This document shows positions 11,015-20,200 of a stretch of 22,026 nt of DNA, one piece after another; the first letter of the stretch is position 1, and each line of letters opens with the position of its first letter. This stretch comes from Rhizophagus sp. LPA8_4_AMF. Its lineage: Eukaryota; Glomeromycota; Glomeromycetes; Glomerales; Glomeraceae. The DNA is taken from positions 1-22,026 of the forward strand of contig JADRCO010001149.1 in NCBI GenBank assembly GCA_021464525.1, given 5' to 3'. Under the pieces are notes generated by a model that worked only from the letters and a program-made list of their open reading frames with translations, was not told the DNA's origin and made no database searches. The position numbers and the translations under genes are program-made.

Positions 11015-11150
11015 TAACTGTTAAATAAATTTAATATTTTTTTTTTTTTTTTTTTGAAATTTAATTTTTTTTTTTTTTTTTAAATTTTTTTAACTTTTAA
11101 ATAAATTTAATATTTTTTTTTTTTTTTTTTTGAGAAATTCAAGTTTTTTT
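11015..11150. repeat. Two-copy 76 bp repeat with long poly-T cores
   Basis: TAACTGTTAAATAAATTTAA (from 11015) and TAACTTTTAAATAAATTTAA (from 11091) are each followed by TATT, a T run of about 18, and GAAATTT or GAGAAATTC. The offset is 76 bp. This is a local tandem duplication, probably slippage-prone. Confidence 0.75.
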
Positions 11151-11866
11151 TTGATAAAGATATTCAAGATTTCTAAATATTTCAGAATATTTCAAAATTT
11201 CCCTCCCCCTTTCTTTCACGTTTTATTCACTCCTTGAAACATGGAATCAAAACATTAGGAATATAGGAAATTTTTAATTCATCCCTCCTATTAGTCATGA
11301 TAAATTAAATCAACCCAAAAAAAAAAATGTTATTCCAGATAATATAAATATTCTAGAAAGAAAATTTTAAATTTCAAAAGAACAAAAAAAAAAAATTTTT
11401 TAAAACAAACCATTTTTGGCAAATAGTGAAAGTACACGGGATCGGGAATAAAAAAGAATAAAAAAAAAATCTTGAAAATCCGTTAAAAAAAAATGTATGA
11501 ATGATATATATTACAGTATATACAGTATATTCTTAATTCGGTTTAGTATGAAAATAATTATTTTTTTAACTTTAAAAAGAAATGATTGACTTTATGACTT
11601 TATTTAATCGAAAAAAGTAAAAAAAAAAAAATGTGAAATATGTGATATTAAAAATTTTTTTGAAACAAAATTGAATTTATTAAACGAAGATTGATTCTCT
11701 AATTTGTATCAAGTTATTATTTATTGAAAAAGAATTTCAAATATTATAATGATCTGTATTTATGCATGTATTAGTGTATTACCCATCTGACATAACAGTC
11801 TGACAATTCAACAGATCATCCACAAACATATTAAAATATTATCAATCTTTTTTTTTTCAAGTATTT
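11151..11866. other. Non-coding spacer
   Basis: AT-rich, with a TATATTACAGTATATACAGTATATT palindromic patch near 11506-11530. No gene or element was recognised. Confidence 0.5.
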
Positions 11867-12052
11867 ACGACGTTTGCAAACATTTGCAACATTTATGACA
11901 TTTCGACATTTGCGAAATTTCGACATTTCGACATTCTGACATTCCAACATTTCGACATTTGCGACATTCACGGTATTTGCGATATTAGCGATATTAGTTT
12001 GCACCGTTTGTGATATTTGCGATATTTGTGGCGATATTTGAGATATTTACGA
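11867..12052. repeat. Minisatellite of GACATTTGC/GATATTTGC units
   Basis: About 20 imperfect 8-10 bp units follow the form CGACATTT, GCAACATTT, TGACATTCC, then drift to CGATATTTG and CGATATTAG in the second half. The change of consensus from ACATT to ATATT along the array suggests stepwise local expansion. Confidence 0.85.
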
Positions 12053-12559
12053 ATTATTATGTATCGAATTATCAATGTTGAAGAATGAAAATACATTATT
12101 GGAAGATCTCAAATATCTTGTTACCTTTTAAAGTTAACGGATTATATCCTTTTCTTATTGTGTTGAATGTAAGTTAAAGTCATACTATCGATATATGGAG
12201 AAATAATTAGGCATTAATTAGGTATTAAGGCTATGTAATACTGCACCTATGAATAATAGTATGTAATGTCGAATTGTTAACATTTTCGGCTTAACCTGAA
12301 TCTAATTCACTCTCACGCTAATATAACAATGACAAACGTAACAATATAATGACAACATAATGCGAACGTGACGTCAAAGTAATATCATAGCGTGTTGGGT
12401 TGGGTTCTTGAATTATGAACCATATAACGACATTTATTTCTTGAAAAAATTTTACTTTTTTTGAATATTTTACTAATATTGTTTTCCTTTTTACTTTTTA
12501 GTTGCCAAAACATTATCACTATTAGATTTCGTGTCTAATTATTTACTTAATATCGATGA
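12053..12559. other. Non-coding spacer
   Basis: No supported gene. Somewhat less homopolymeric than the left half, with words such as ACGTGACGTCA near 12365 (a CRE-like ATF/CREB core, TGACGTCA, at 12369-12376). No open frame lies near enough to connect it to. Confidence 0.45.
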
Positions 12560-12593
12560 GAATAAGTCAACAAGCCACTGCAAGCATTTATTA

Positions 12594-13745
12594 ATGATTC
12601 CTGGTTGTATACGATGAGCATATTCAACAACCCATTTTAAATCGGTTAGATGAAAAAGACAATTAAGTTGCTGCATAGTAAAGTTTGTAAAAGAGATTAC
12701 GATGTATCGTCAATTTTAAATTAATTAGCTTTATTGCTTCTTGGGACGAATTTATAGAATTATTTTATTAAGTATTGATGATTCCTGGTTGTATAATGAT
12801 GAGCATATTCAACCCATTTTAAATTACGAAGCAGATGATGAAACAGGCAAATAAGTTACTTAGTGGTGTAGTTTACGACATATCATCAATTTTAAATTGA
12901 TTATGAGACGAATTTATGGAACAACCATACATATTAATTTATTTTATGAAGTAACAGACGATGATGATTCCTGTTATATAACGATGAGCATATTTAACCC
13001 ATTTTAAATTACGAAGCAGATGATGAAAACAGACAAATAAGTTACTGAGTGGTGAAGTTTACGACATATCATCAAGTTTAAATTGATTATGGGACGAATT
13101 TATAGAACAACCATACACATTAATTTATTTTATGAAGTAATGGACGATGATGATTCCTGTTGTATAACGATGAGCATATTCAACCTATTTTAAATTACGA
13201 AGCAGATACAAATAAGTTACTTAGTGGTGAAGTTTACGACATATCATCAATTTTAAATTGATTATGGGACGAATTTATAGAACAACCATCATTAATTCAT
13301 TTTATGAAGTAGAATAGACGTTGATGATTATAATTACATCTTTGTTGTATAACGATGAGCATATTCAACCTATTTTAAATTACGAAGCAGATACAAATAA
13401 GTTACTTAGTGGTGAAGTTTACGACATATCATCAATTTTAAATTGATTATGGGACGAATTTATAGAACAACCATCATTAATTCATTTTATGAAGTAGAAT
13501 AGACGTTGATGATTATAATTACATCTTTGTTGTATAACGATGAGCATATTCAACCTATTTTAAATTACGAAGCAGATACAAATAAGTTACTTAGTGGTGA
13601 AGTTTACGACATATCATCAATTTTAAATTGATTATGGGACGAATTTATAGAACAACCATCATTAATTCATTTTATGAAGTAGAATAGACGTTGATGATTA
13701 TAATTACATCTTTGTTGTATAACGATGAGCATATTAATCTATTTT
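12594..13745. repeat. 185 bp satellite, seven tandem copies
   Basis: The word GATGAGCATATT (GATGAGCA core) occurs at 12613, 12798, 12983, 13169, 13354, 13539 and 13724. Spacings are 185, 185, 186, 185, 185 and 185 bp. Each unit also carries ATTTTAAATTACGAAGCAG, AAATAAGTTACTTAGTGG, TGAAGTTTACGACATATCAT, TTTAAATTGATTATGGGACG and TTTATAGAACAACCAT. Units starting at 13169, 13354 and 13539 are essentially identical over most of their length, and those at the left are more diverged. Stops occur in the frames checked, and 185 is not a multiple of three, so it does not encode a repeat protein. Confidence 0.96.
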
Positions 13746-14560
13746 AAATTGTTATGGAAGCAGATGAATAAGTTACTGCATAGTGAAGTTTGATATCATT
13801 AATTTAAATTGAATGTTTAGTTACTTAAAGCGTTATTGCTTCTTACTACATCGATCTATTTTAATCATGGAAGAAGTCGATCAGTCACTGCAAAGCTTGA
13901 AACGTAGTTTACATTATCATACATATCAATTCAATCATGGAAGTAAAAAATGAAGAATTATATATGAGCCCAAAATCACGTTCTTGGTCAAAATTTCGAC
14001 TCCATCAGATGAATATAATTTAAGGATATCGATGATGTTGCGTAATGATTCTGCGGGTGATGATTAATAACGTATCAATAATTGAATACAATCCGAAATC
14101 AAACAAAATTATCATAAGATACACTTTGAAAGAAATGTCAATTGAACTACCCCCAGGATCAAGCACGAACCTATAAAAGATTTATTAAGTGTGATGCAGC
14201 AACAATGATCACAATACTGCTACAAAGTCCTCTTCATTGTCCATGTTAGAAAATTTTTATCAGAAAATTTTTGGAAAAAATTTCTTTCGCCTTTTTTTTA
14301 GTGGAAAAGTTTTTTTTTGTGAATTTTCGGAAAACCGATTAGTCACCGTAAAGCTTGGTAGGAAACATTATCATACATATTGTTCCATTTTATGGAAGCA
14401 GAAGGCGGCGAAGCTTGATTAGGGTATAACGATACGGATTCATATCAACCTATTATTTAATTAAATCAAAGATGATAAGTCATCGCATTGTGAAGTTCAA
14501 TTGCGTCCCGAATATAAGAAATGGGATTTCAACACGGTTTTATATTCATTTTAATTGAAT
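13746..14560. repeat. Degenerate flank of the 185 bp satellite
   Basis: Diverged pieces of the same family continue. Examples are AAGTTACTGCATAGTGAAGTTT (13768 on) and its counterpart GCATTGTGAAGTTCAATT near 14485. CACTGCAAAGCTTG with CATTATCATACATAT (13897-13927) is matched by CACCGTAAAGCTTGG with CATTATCATACATAT (14344-14380). A segment at about 14234-14335 with TTTTTATCAG, TTTTCGG and T runs interrupts the pattern and may be a separate insertion. No gene was found. Confidence 0.6.
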
Positions 14561-14589
14561 TATGAAACAGAAGCTAATACCGCTTACTG

Positions 14590-14670
14590 TAGGGTATGCT
14601 GTTCAGTGATGGTCTTTTGACCAAGATGGCTTGCTACACGCCCACACCTGGTGCATCACCGTGATCTTTA
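14590..14670 (+). other. GC-richer structured island, U2 snRNA-like hairpin
   Basis: This is an 80 bp patch of complex sequence in AT-rich surroundings. It contains a perfect hairpin TGGTC-TTTT-GACCA (14610-14623) followed by AGATGGC. It also contains GGTG-CAT-CACC (14650-14660), and GTGATG (14606-14611) can pair with CATCAC (14654-14659). The order hairpin-with-CTTTTG-loop then AAGAT recalls the 5' region of U2 snRNA (GGCCTTTTGGCTAAGATCA), but the GTAGTA branch-site-pairing element and Sm site were not found. It could be a snRNA- or tRNA-derived SINE fragment or an unknown structured RNA. The strand is set by the U2-like reading only. Confidence 0.35.
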
Positions 14671-14949
14671 AAATTCAAAATACTATGTTGTAACTAAAAA
14701 TGATTATATATTGTTAATTAAATTTCTTCTTGGATTATTAAAAATTTTAATTTATTATTCATGTCTAAGCAAGAAACTTTTAATATATATTTTTGGAATA
14801 TAGTGTTAATAATTTATTAATTAATTACAGGCTGTTTCCTTACTCATTATTTAGTAATTATAATATTTGTAATATACAAACTTTATGAAATAAAAATTTA
14901 GTAAATTACTTTTGATTAAATAATTTACCGATGAAATTCAACTAAACGT
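14671..14949. other. AT-rich spacer
   Basis: No gene or element seen. Confidence 0.5.
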
Positions 14950-16440
14950 GTTACATAGAAAACGTGATGTCAGTGATTTTCTAAGAACCTTTGATACCTT
15001 TGATGATTCATCCACTCCAGGGTTTGATAGACGAGACATAAAGCTTCAATAAAACATAGAAAGCTCATTAACCCTCTTCCATCATCTTTAGGCAGATCTT
15101 TTGGTGAGAATTCAATGTTAGGCTTTTCAATGTACAGTACACTGCTCTGAGAATGCAAATCCACGGTCCTGCAATAGATGGACAGCAAGAAATCTTACGG
15201 ATCTTGACCTGTACATGAAGATCCATTGGAGCACGTATTCGCATCTCTCTGGATTAAAGATCTTTGCCTCCTGTTTCTATCTCGTTTTTATATTCCCATA
15301 TAAATAGAACAGCTTTTTCTCTGGACTATCTATTCTCAATAAGTAATACGTCATCAGTAATAGCGCTGAAATAAGTATCGGTTGAATTCCATCAAATAAT
15401 GAGGTGAAGTGTTTTTTAATGTAACGAGCTGTCTTTGTAAATTTGATCCAATTTAGCCCAATTTGACCCACAATTTTATTAAATTTAAGAATCTCTTCGT
15501 ATCACTTTTCTGAACGATTAATTCACCATTGTGATGGCCAGGCTGAAAGGCTGAATAGGAGATGGAAAAGAATAACTGGTGATCCACGGCACTTTAGGAT
15601 TTTCAGTGGGTTCTTATTGCGCTCTTTCCATTTTTTTGACATGCAGAGGTTGAAGGGCAGGGCATTTTACATATTCCCTTAACATTTTTGACTTATTCTG
15701 CAATATGCAAAATAGACATACTGTATATAAACAAACATACAACAGAAAATTTTTATAAAAAAACCAAATATTATATACAAACCATAGCAACATCATTAGA
15801 TCCTAGCTCTGAAGAAACCAGTCTTCTATTTTAAATTTTATAGGATAAGTTAAACTTTTCTTTATATATATATATATATAGCTTCAATATTAACTGTGGT
15901 AGCAGGTACTTAACAATAAGATGAATGTTAGTCTTGGGAATTTTATCTGAAACTTTGCTATACCTAGAGATACTCCAATACTCTATATTTCTATTTTTTC
16001 TTTCATTAATCAAGAATCTTGTCTCTGTATCATTCCACATCAAAGATGCTATTAATTTGGGGATTAGCAATTTCTGCTTAATTTCAACATTATCAAGTGT
16101 TAAGACATTCTCAAATAGAATGTTAAATTTCATAGTTCAATGTCTTTTGCTTTTATCACACTTTCAGACACTGTCATACTTCAAAGACTATCCCATTGCA
16201 TCAAAAGTAATGACTCCTGATATCACTTTTGAGATGTTTAATGGTCTTATTGGTCTCAATATTAACAGGAAAGGCATTTTATCACAAAATCTTACGCTCT
16301 TCTGCGTAATCATGTATTTATTAACAAACACAGCAGGTAAAGTATGACTTATCAGTAGGCCCCAGTATGTCTTCAGCCATTGCCAGAACGGCCAGGAAAC
16401 TATTTGGAAGTGTTCATAGTTGTGTCAACTTGTGAAAACA
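14950..16440 (-). pseudogene. Decayed coding-like tract, probably mobile-element or gene relic
   Basis: Base composition is more balanced and homopolymers are rarer than on either side. Several short minus-strand open frames follow each other, broken by stops and frame changes: 16360-16435 reading FLAVLAMAEDILGPTDKSYF, 16190-16310 ending GVITFDAMG then a stop, the Myb/SANT-like piece at 15831-16133, 15277-15471 and 14970-15188. No frame is long enough to be a gene. On the plus strand near 15520-15560 the frame HHCDGQAERLNRRWKR resembles the DGQTER-N motif of Ty3/gypsy integrases, but without the following conserved block. The identity of the whole is uncertain. Confidence 0.4.
15831..16133 (-). 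pseudogene. Truncated Myb/SANT-like DNA-binding domain remnant
   Basis: The frame has an ATG at 16131-16133 and 100 codons. Residues 33-61 read WNDTETRFLINERKNRN, EYWSISRYSKV (15951-16037). This has the W...E...LI.ER..RN.EY form of the first half of Myb/SANT-like (trihelix-type) DNA-binding domains that are abundant in Rhizophagus-type genomes. The expected continuation (an aromatic FW, then a second and third helix with QC..KF) is missing. After SKV the frame runs into unrelated, AT-tract-coded residues (KLYIYIYKEK). That points to a truncated relic within the broken tract around it. Family assignment is by eye. Confidence 0.42.
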
Positions 16441-17404
16441 TATTTATTTTACGCTCAGAGGTTAACGTATGGAGATGTTAGGTAAATTTTCTTGTGATCT
16501 TTTAAATAACAATCAACCATTAAATATCAAAGAAGGGTATCTTATAAAAATTAAAGGAAGAAGTACGATGGTGAAATTGAATTGAGTGAAAAACTAAGAT
16601 CAAAAAGACTATTCATCATGAATTCATGAATTTATGAAACAATTGAGTATGATATTGTACAAATTTAAATTTCATCAATTTATCAATTTATCGCGTAGCA
16701 TAACAGATTCTCTATTTAACTCTGCTAATGATGAACTTTTAGGAAGCTTTGAATATCATAATATGTAATTTTAAAAATTTACTAAACAAGAAAAATCAAT
16801 TTCCTTATATAAATCCCTTTTTTTCATTATAAATCTCTCATTTTAAATATTAATAAAAAATGACTATCAAAACCATTATTTACTAAATACAGAAAGCTTA
16901 ATATTTAACAAGTAAAACAATTTATTTTACTAAAATTATCCAGCAATTAAGTGTAGTGTTGATTGCGAGAGTAGAAAAAAATCAATTTCTTTATTAAATA
17001 ATGATATTAGTTTCTTTAAATAATAATAATAATAAAACACGCCTATATTTAGAAAGTAATGAACACTAAATAATAAACAACCTATATTTAAAAAATAATA
17101 AACGCCCAGTATTTCGATAAACCTTATATAAAAACTCGATATACCGATAAAATTTTATTTTCCTACTATATATGAGAGAACATATAAATATCAATATTGA
17201 TTTGATAATACGATATTTTTCAGATTTTCATACGGAACCTAACATATCATTATATCGAAGTTTTTGACTGTAACGCTCAATTTTTTTTTTAAAAAAAATA
17301 ATCTTACATCAATAATTTCAGGTTCAACCTTAAATTCGAATATTTATATGCTTTTGGTGATTTTAGTGATTTTTGGTCTCATAATTCTTTGAAGATTTAT
17401 ATTT
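16441..17404. other. Non-coding spacer
   Basis: AT-rich, no supported gene. A short plus frame from 16471 (39 codons, MEMLGKFSCDLLNNNQPLN onward) looks protein-like in composition but is too short to name and could be a relic exon. Confidence 0.4.
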
Positions 17405-17910
17405 CTTAACCCATTTTGTGATCTACGAGATCTTTATCAGTTCCAATGACGTCCATTCTTGTAACCAAATTAATACTTTACTATTTCTACTAGTAGCTAA
17501 TTTCAAATACCATCTAAATGCTTTACTACATTCTTATTAACAGGAACGTTAAAATAATAATCTGATAATGCATATCGACAACGGGCAAACCATTTCTCTA
17601 AATTTTTTAGGACACATTTATAATATCATGATTGCTACTAAATATTGTCAATGATAACCTTTTTCTATAACTTTCAAATACAATTCACGAGCTTTATATA
17701 GTTACAGTCCGATTTCTCGAAGGACGTTTTCCCGAAAACTTTTAACGCTGGACTGATCACATATTCGTGCATAACTGGCCAAAAATGTCCATTCGGGAAA
17801 CGTCCTTCGGGAAATCATCTGTAGGCGTTATCATTTCGATGTAAAATAATATCTTTATAAAGAAAATATTTTCGTAATATTCCTTAATATCATTATTGAA
17901 GAAAACAATG
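17405..17910 (-). pseudogene. Sel1-repeat pseudogene, split by a MITE
   Basis: The DNA aligns by eye with the intact Sel1 gene at 18636-19928 on the same strand. Shared stretches include ACCATTT(T/C)TCTAAAT and GGACACATTTATAAT (17592-17625, compared with about 18966-19000), AATTTCA.ATACCA.(T/C)TAAATGCTTT (17500 area, compared with 18851-18875) and ATCTTTATAAAGAAA (17849-17863, compared with 19411-19425). The 5' part of the gene and about 300 bp of internal Sel1 repeats are missing, and stops and frameshifts interrupt all frames. A 117 bp MITE sits exactly at the internal gap. It is a dead paralogue lying downstream of the live copy. Confidence 0.85.
17705..17821. mobile_element. 117 bp Tc1/mariner-type MITE
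   Basis: The ends are imperfect inverted repeats of about 30 bp. The left arm 17705-17736 starts CAGTCCGATTTCTCGAAGGA, and the right arm 17792-17821, read inward on the other strand, starts CAGATGATTTCCCGAAGGAC. Both contain CGAAGGACGTTT and then CCCGAA. The element is flanked by TA at 17703-17704 and 17822-17823. CAG...CTG termini with TA duplication fit the Tc1/mariner superfamily. It has no coding capacity. Confidence 0.88.
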
Positions 17911-18635
17911 GTCTTTTATTTATGCTGCTTGTGCAATGTTACATACAAAATGTACGATAAACTAACTGATCTAAAAAACAAAGTCGAGGTAAATCCAAAA
18001 ATAAAATTTTCAGAATTTAAATTCTTGGATTAATACAATTATTATATGAGAATCTGTTACATCCAACCTCTCTATTGAGTCTTTGAAGTTCGGCAGAAGG
18101 TTAGAATGTTAGTTATCGTTTTGTCACAATGTGTTACGTGCTCCTATTTTACTGCAATAATTGTCACAAATTTAAATGTAATTATACACGTACCATACTA
18201 CATAAAATTTTTGATACAATTTAATAAGCTTTAATTATTATACAAGAAACCTGGTTGTGTTAATTTACTAAATACAGAATGTTTCGCTAATATTTAAATT
18301 TATATAATACACACAAGGAATCGATTGTCAAATTTGTATAGAAGACCAGCCTGATGCCAAATACAGTTTCTAATTTTAGCAAAATGAGCTAAACTTAGGT
18401 GGCATTGGAATTGTTGAGAATCGATTTTCAATCTTTCAATTTTTTCCTCCAGTAATATAAAGTTCTTAATTAATGTAAACTATAGAATAAATACTAGTTA
18501 ACTTTGCAAGAAGTGGAATAGGCTAATAATAAAATTAATGATGTAAGTTTAATTAAACTATAAAAAGAATAGATACTCCTTGCTTAAAAAAGAAAGAAAA
18601 ATAAACGGAACGTCATCATTTTTTTTAAAAAAAAC
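17911..18635. other. 3' flank of the Sel1 gene, non-coding
   Basis: No supported gene. The poly(A) site of the Sel1 gene should lie here. A patch at 18340-18420 is more complex than its flanks but was not recognised. Confidence 0.45.
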
Positions 18636-18639
18636 TTAC
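18634..18639 (-). other. Consensus 5' splice-site word overlapping the Sel1 stop codon
   Basis: On the minus strand the end of the frame reads GGAAAGTAAGT: the TAA stop is contained in a perfect GTAAGT donor word. If used, the protein would continue in an exon at lower coordinates. No downstream Sel1-like coding exon was recognised at 17911-18633, so the single-exon model is preferred. Confidence 0.25.
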
Positions 18640-19928
18640 TTTCCAAAAAACACTCGCAAATTTACCTCCTTTCCAAATATAAAATTGGATGATGTTGACG
18701 TTGATGTATTAGTATTTGAATCATTCAAAAAATCCTTACATTTATTAAACCATTTTGTAGCCTCTTTGAAATTTTTATCAATTCCAATACCATCCCTATA
18801 ACATTTTGCAACTAAATAAAGTGCTCTTATGCTATCATTTTTATTGGCTAATTTCATATACCACTTAAATGCTTTGCCCTCATTATTATTATAAAGATAA
18901 TAATCTGCTAACTTATATTGAGCATCAATACAACCATTTATTGCAGCTTTTCTATTCCAATAATACCATTTTTCTAAATCTTTTTGGACACATTTATAAT
19001 AATTTGCTATTGTAAATTGACTAGGAACATGTCCTTTTTCTGCAGCCTTTAAATAATATTTAAAAGCTTTATTTCCACTTTTTAAAATACCACGACCATT
19101 ATAATAACAATTTCCTATCGTATTTAATGCTTCATTATATCCCCTTTCAGCAGAATGTAAATACAATTCAAATGCTATCTTTTCATCTTTTATTAAGTTA
19201 TGTCCAAAATAATAAAAACGACCCAATTTATAAATTGCTTTAATATTTCCTCCTTCTGATGATTTCACATACCATTCAATTGCTTTATTATAATCTCGTT
19301 TGATATTTATTCCATAACGATAACAATTACCTACATAATATTGTGATACATTATCTCCTTTTTCAGCATTCCTTATATGTAATTTGTAATTATTTTTTCT
19401 ATGTGAAATTATATCTTTATAAAGAAATAAACAATAAAAATATGGTAAAATTAGTTCATTTAATTCTTTAATATCATCATTATAGAAAATAATAATTTCA
19501 TTTTTTTGATCAAAAGAAAATTGATCTAATACCGCTTTTTGATTATTTTTAATAGCATTAAAAAATACTTCGGATGCTTTGATTTTATTAATTTCACATC
19601 CGATTCCATATTGATAAAAAAATCCAATTAAACTTGAATAACAAAAAATATTTTCAGAGTTATTAATCATAATATCAAATACATCTTTAGATTCTAAATC
19701 ATATTCGAATAAAAAATTATTCATAATTTCATTTATTTGAACTTCAATATCAGATTTTATGTCTATATTTAAAAGAATTACGTATAATTCTTGTAATAAC
19801 TCTTTGAAGAAATTTGTCATAAAATTTTTACATGAACTTTTTGTGACATTAAATTTGAAGGAAGAAGTTTCATATTCTTCGATATTTGATTCAGGAATAA
19901 AAATATTATCATCATAATTATCAGACAT
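18636..19928 (-). CDS. Sel1-repeat (SLR) protein, 430 aa
   Basis: The ATG at 19926-19928 (MSDNYDDNIFIPESNIEE) is chosen. The frame stays open 12 codons further, but those begin only with TTG at 19964, so it is not a normal eukaryotic start. Numbering from the ATG, residues 1-85 are an acidic then helical N-terminal region. A first Sel1-like unit is at about 94-130 (SLIGFFYQYGIGCEINKIKA). Six consecutive units of 32-36 residues follow from about 193 to 400, with the signature Y.G....D...A..WY..(A/S)...G (for example VGNCYRYGINIKRDYNKAIE). The C-terminus is a T/S/N stretch. Sel1 repeats form alpha-alpha superhelices that serve as scaffolds in signalling and ER quality control. In Rhizophagus-type fungi they often follow a kinase domain. 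No kinase motif, signal peptide or membrane segment is present here, so a soluble adaptor is the best inference. Confidence 0.9.
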   Translation of the reverse strand: MSDNYDDNIFIPESNIEEYETSSFKFNVTKSSCKNFMTNFFKELLQELYVILLNIDIKSDIEVQINEIMNNFLFEYDLESKDVFDIMINNSENIFCYSSLIGFFYQYGIGCEINKIKASEVFFNAIKNNQKAVLDQFSFDQKNEIIIFYNDDIKELNELILPYFYCLFLYKDIISHRKNNYKLHIRNAEKGDNVSQYYVGNCYRYGINIKRDYNKAIEWYVKSSEGGNIKAIYKLGRFYYFGHNLIKDEKIAFELYLHSAERGYNEALNTIGNCYYNGRGILKSGNKAFKYYLKAAEKGHVPSQFTIANYYKCVQKDLEKWYYWNRKAAINGCIDAQYKLADYYLYNNNEGKAFKWYMKLANKNDSIRALYLVAKCYRDGIGIDKNFKEATKWFNKCKDFLNDSNTNTSTSTSSNFIFGKEVNLRVFFGK

Positions 19929-20200
19929 ATTGAATAAAAGGCTTGAGCAATTGAGTCTGGACAAAATGGTATTTTATTTCGCCGATTGAATCACGAGCTC
20001 TTGTGTTATGTTACAATCCGGTTGTACAAATTTAATTGTAAGTTTTCCCCTTAATTCTATAGCGAATTAATATCAAGACTGACTCATTATTAATCTAAAT
20101 AGCATTATTTATTTTATAGAACTATTAGTATTGGAAACTATGGATTATATTTGTATAAAAAAAGTAGCATTTATTTTATTTAAAGGATTTTTCTAAACGT
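19929..20200 (-). promoter_or_regulatory. Probable promoter/5' region of the Sel1 gene
   Basis: This is the stretch immediately upstream of the chosen ATG on the minus strand. It contains no open gene. No specific factor site could be supported, so the call rests on position alone. Confidence 0.35.

Noticed and set aside
14237..14422. 61-codon plus frame
   Set aside because: Lies in the degenerate satellite edge and T-rich insertion; no domain.
15925..16347. 140-codon plus frame
   Set aside because: Runs opposite the Myb/SANT-like minus frame and has no domain; most likely its antisense shadow.
18580..18801. 73-codon plus frame
   Set aside because: Antisense shadow of the 3' end of the Sel1 gene.
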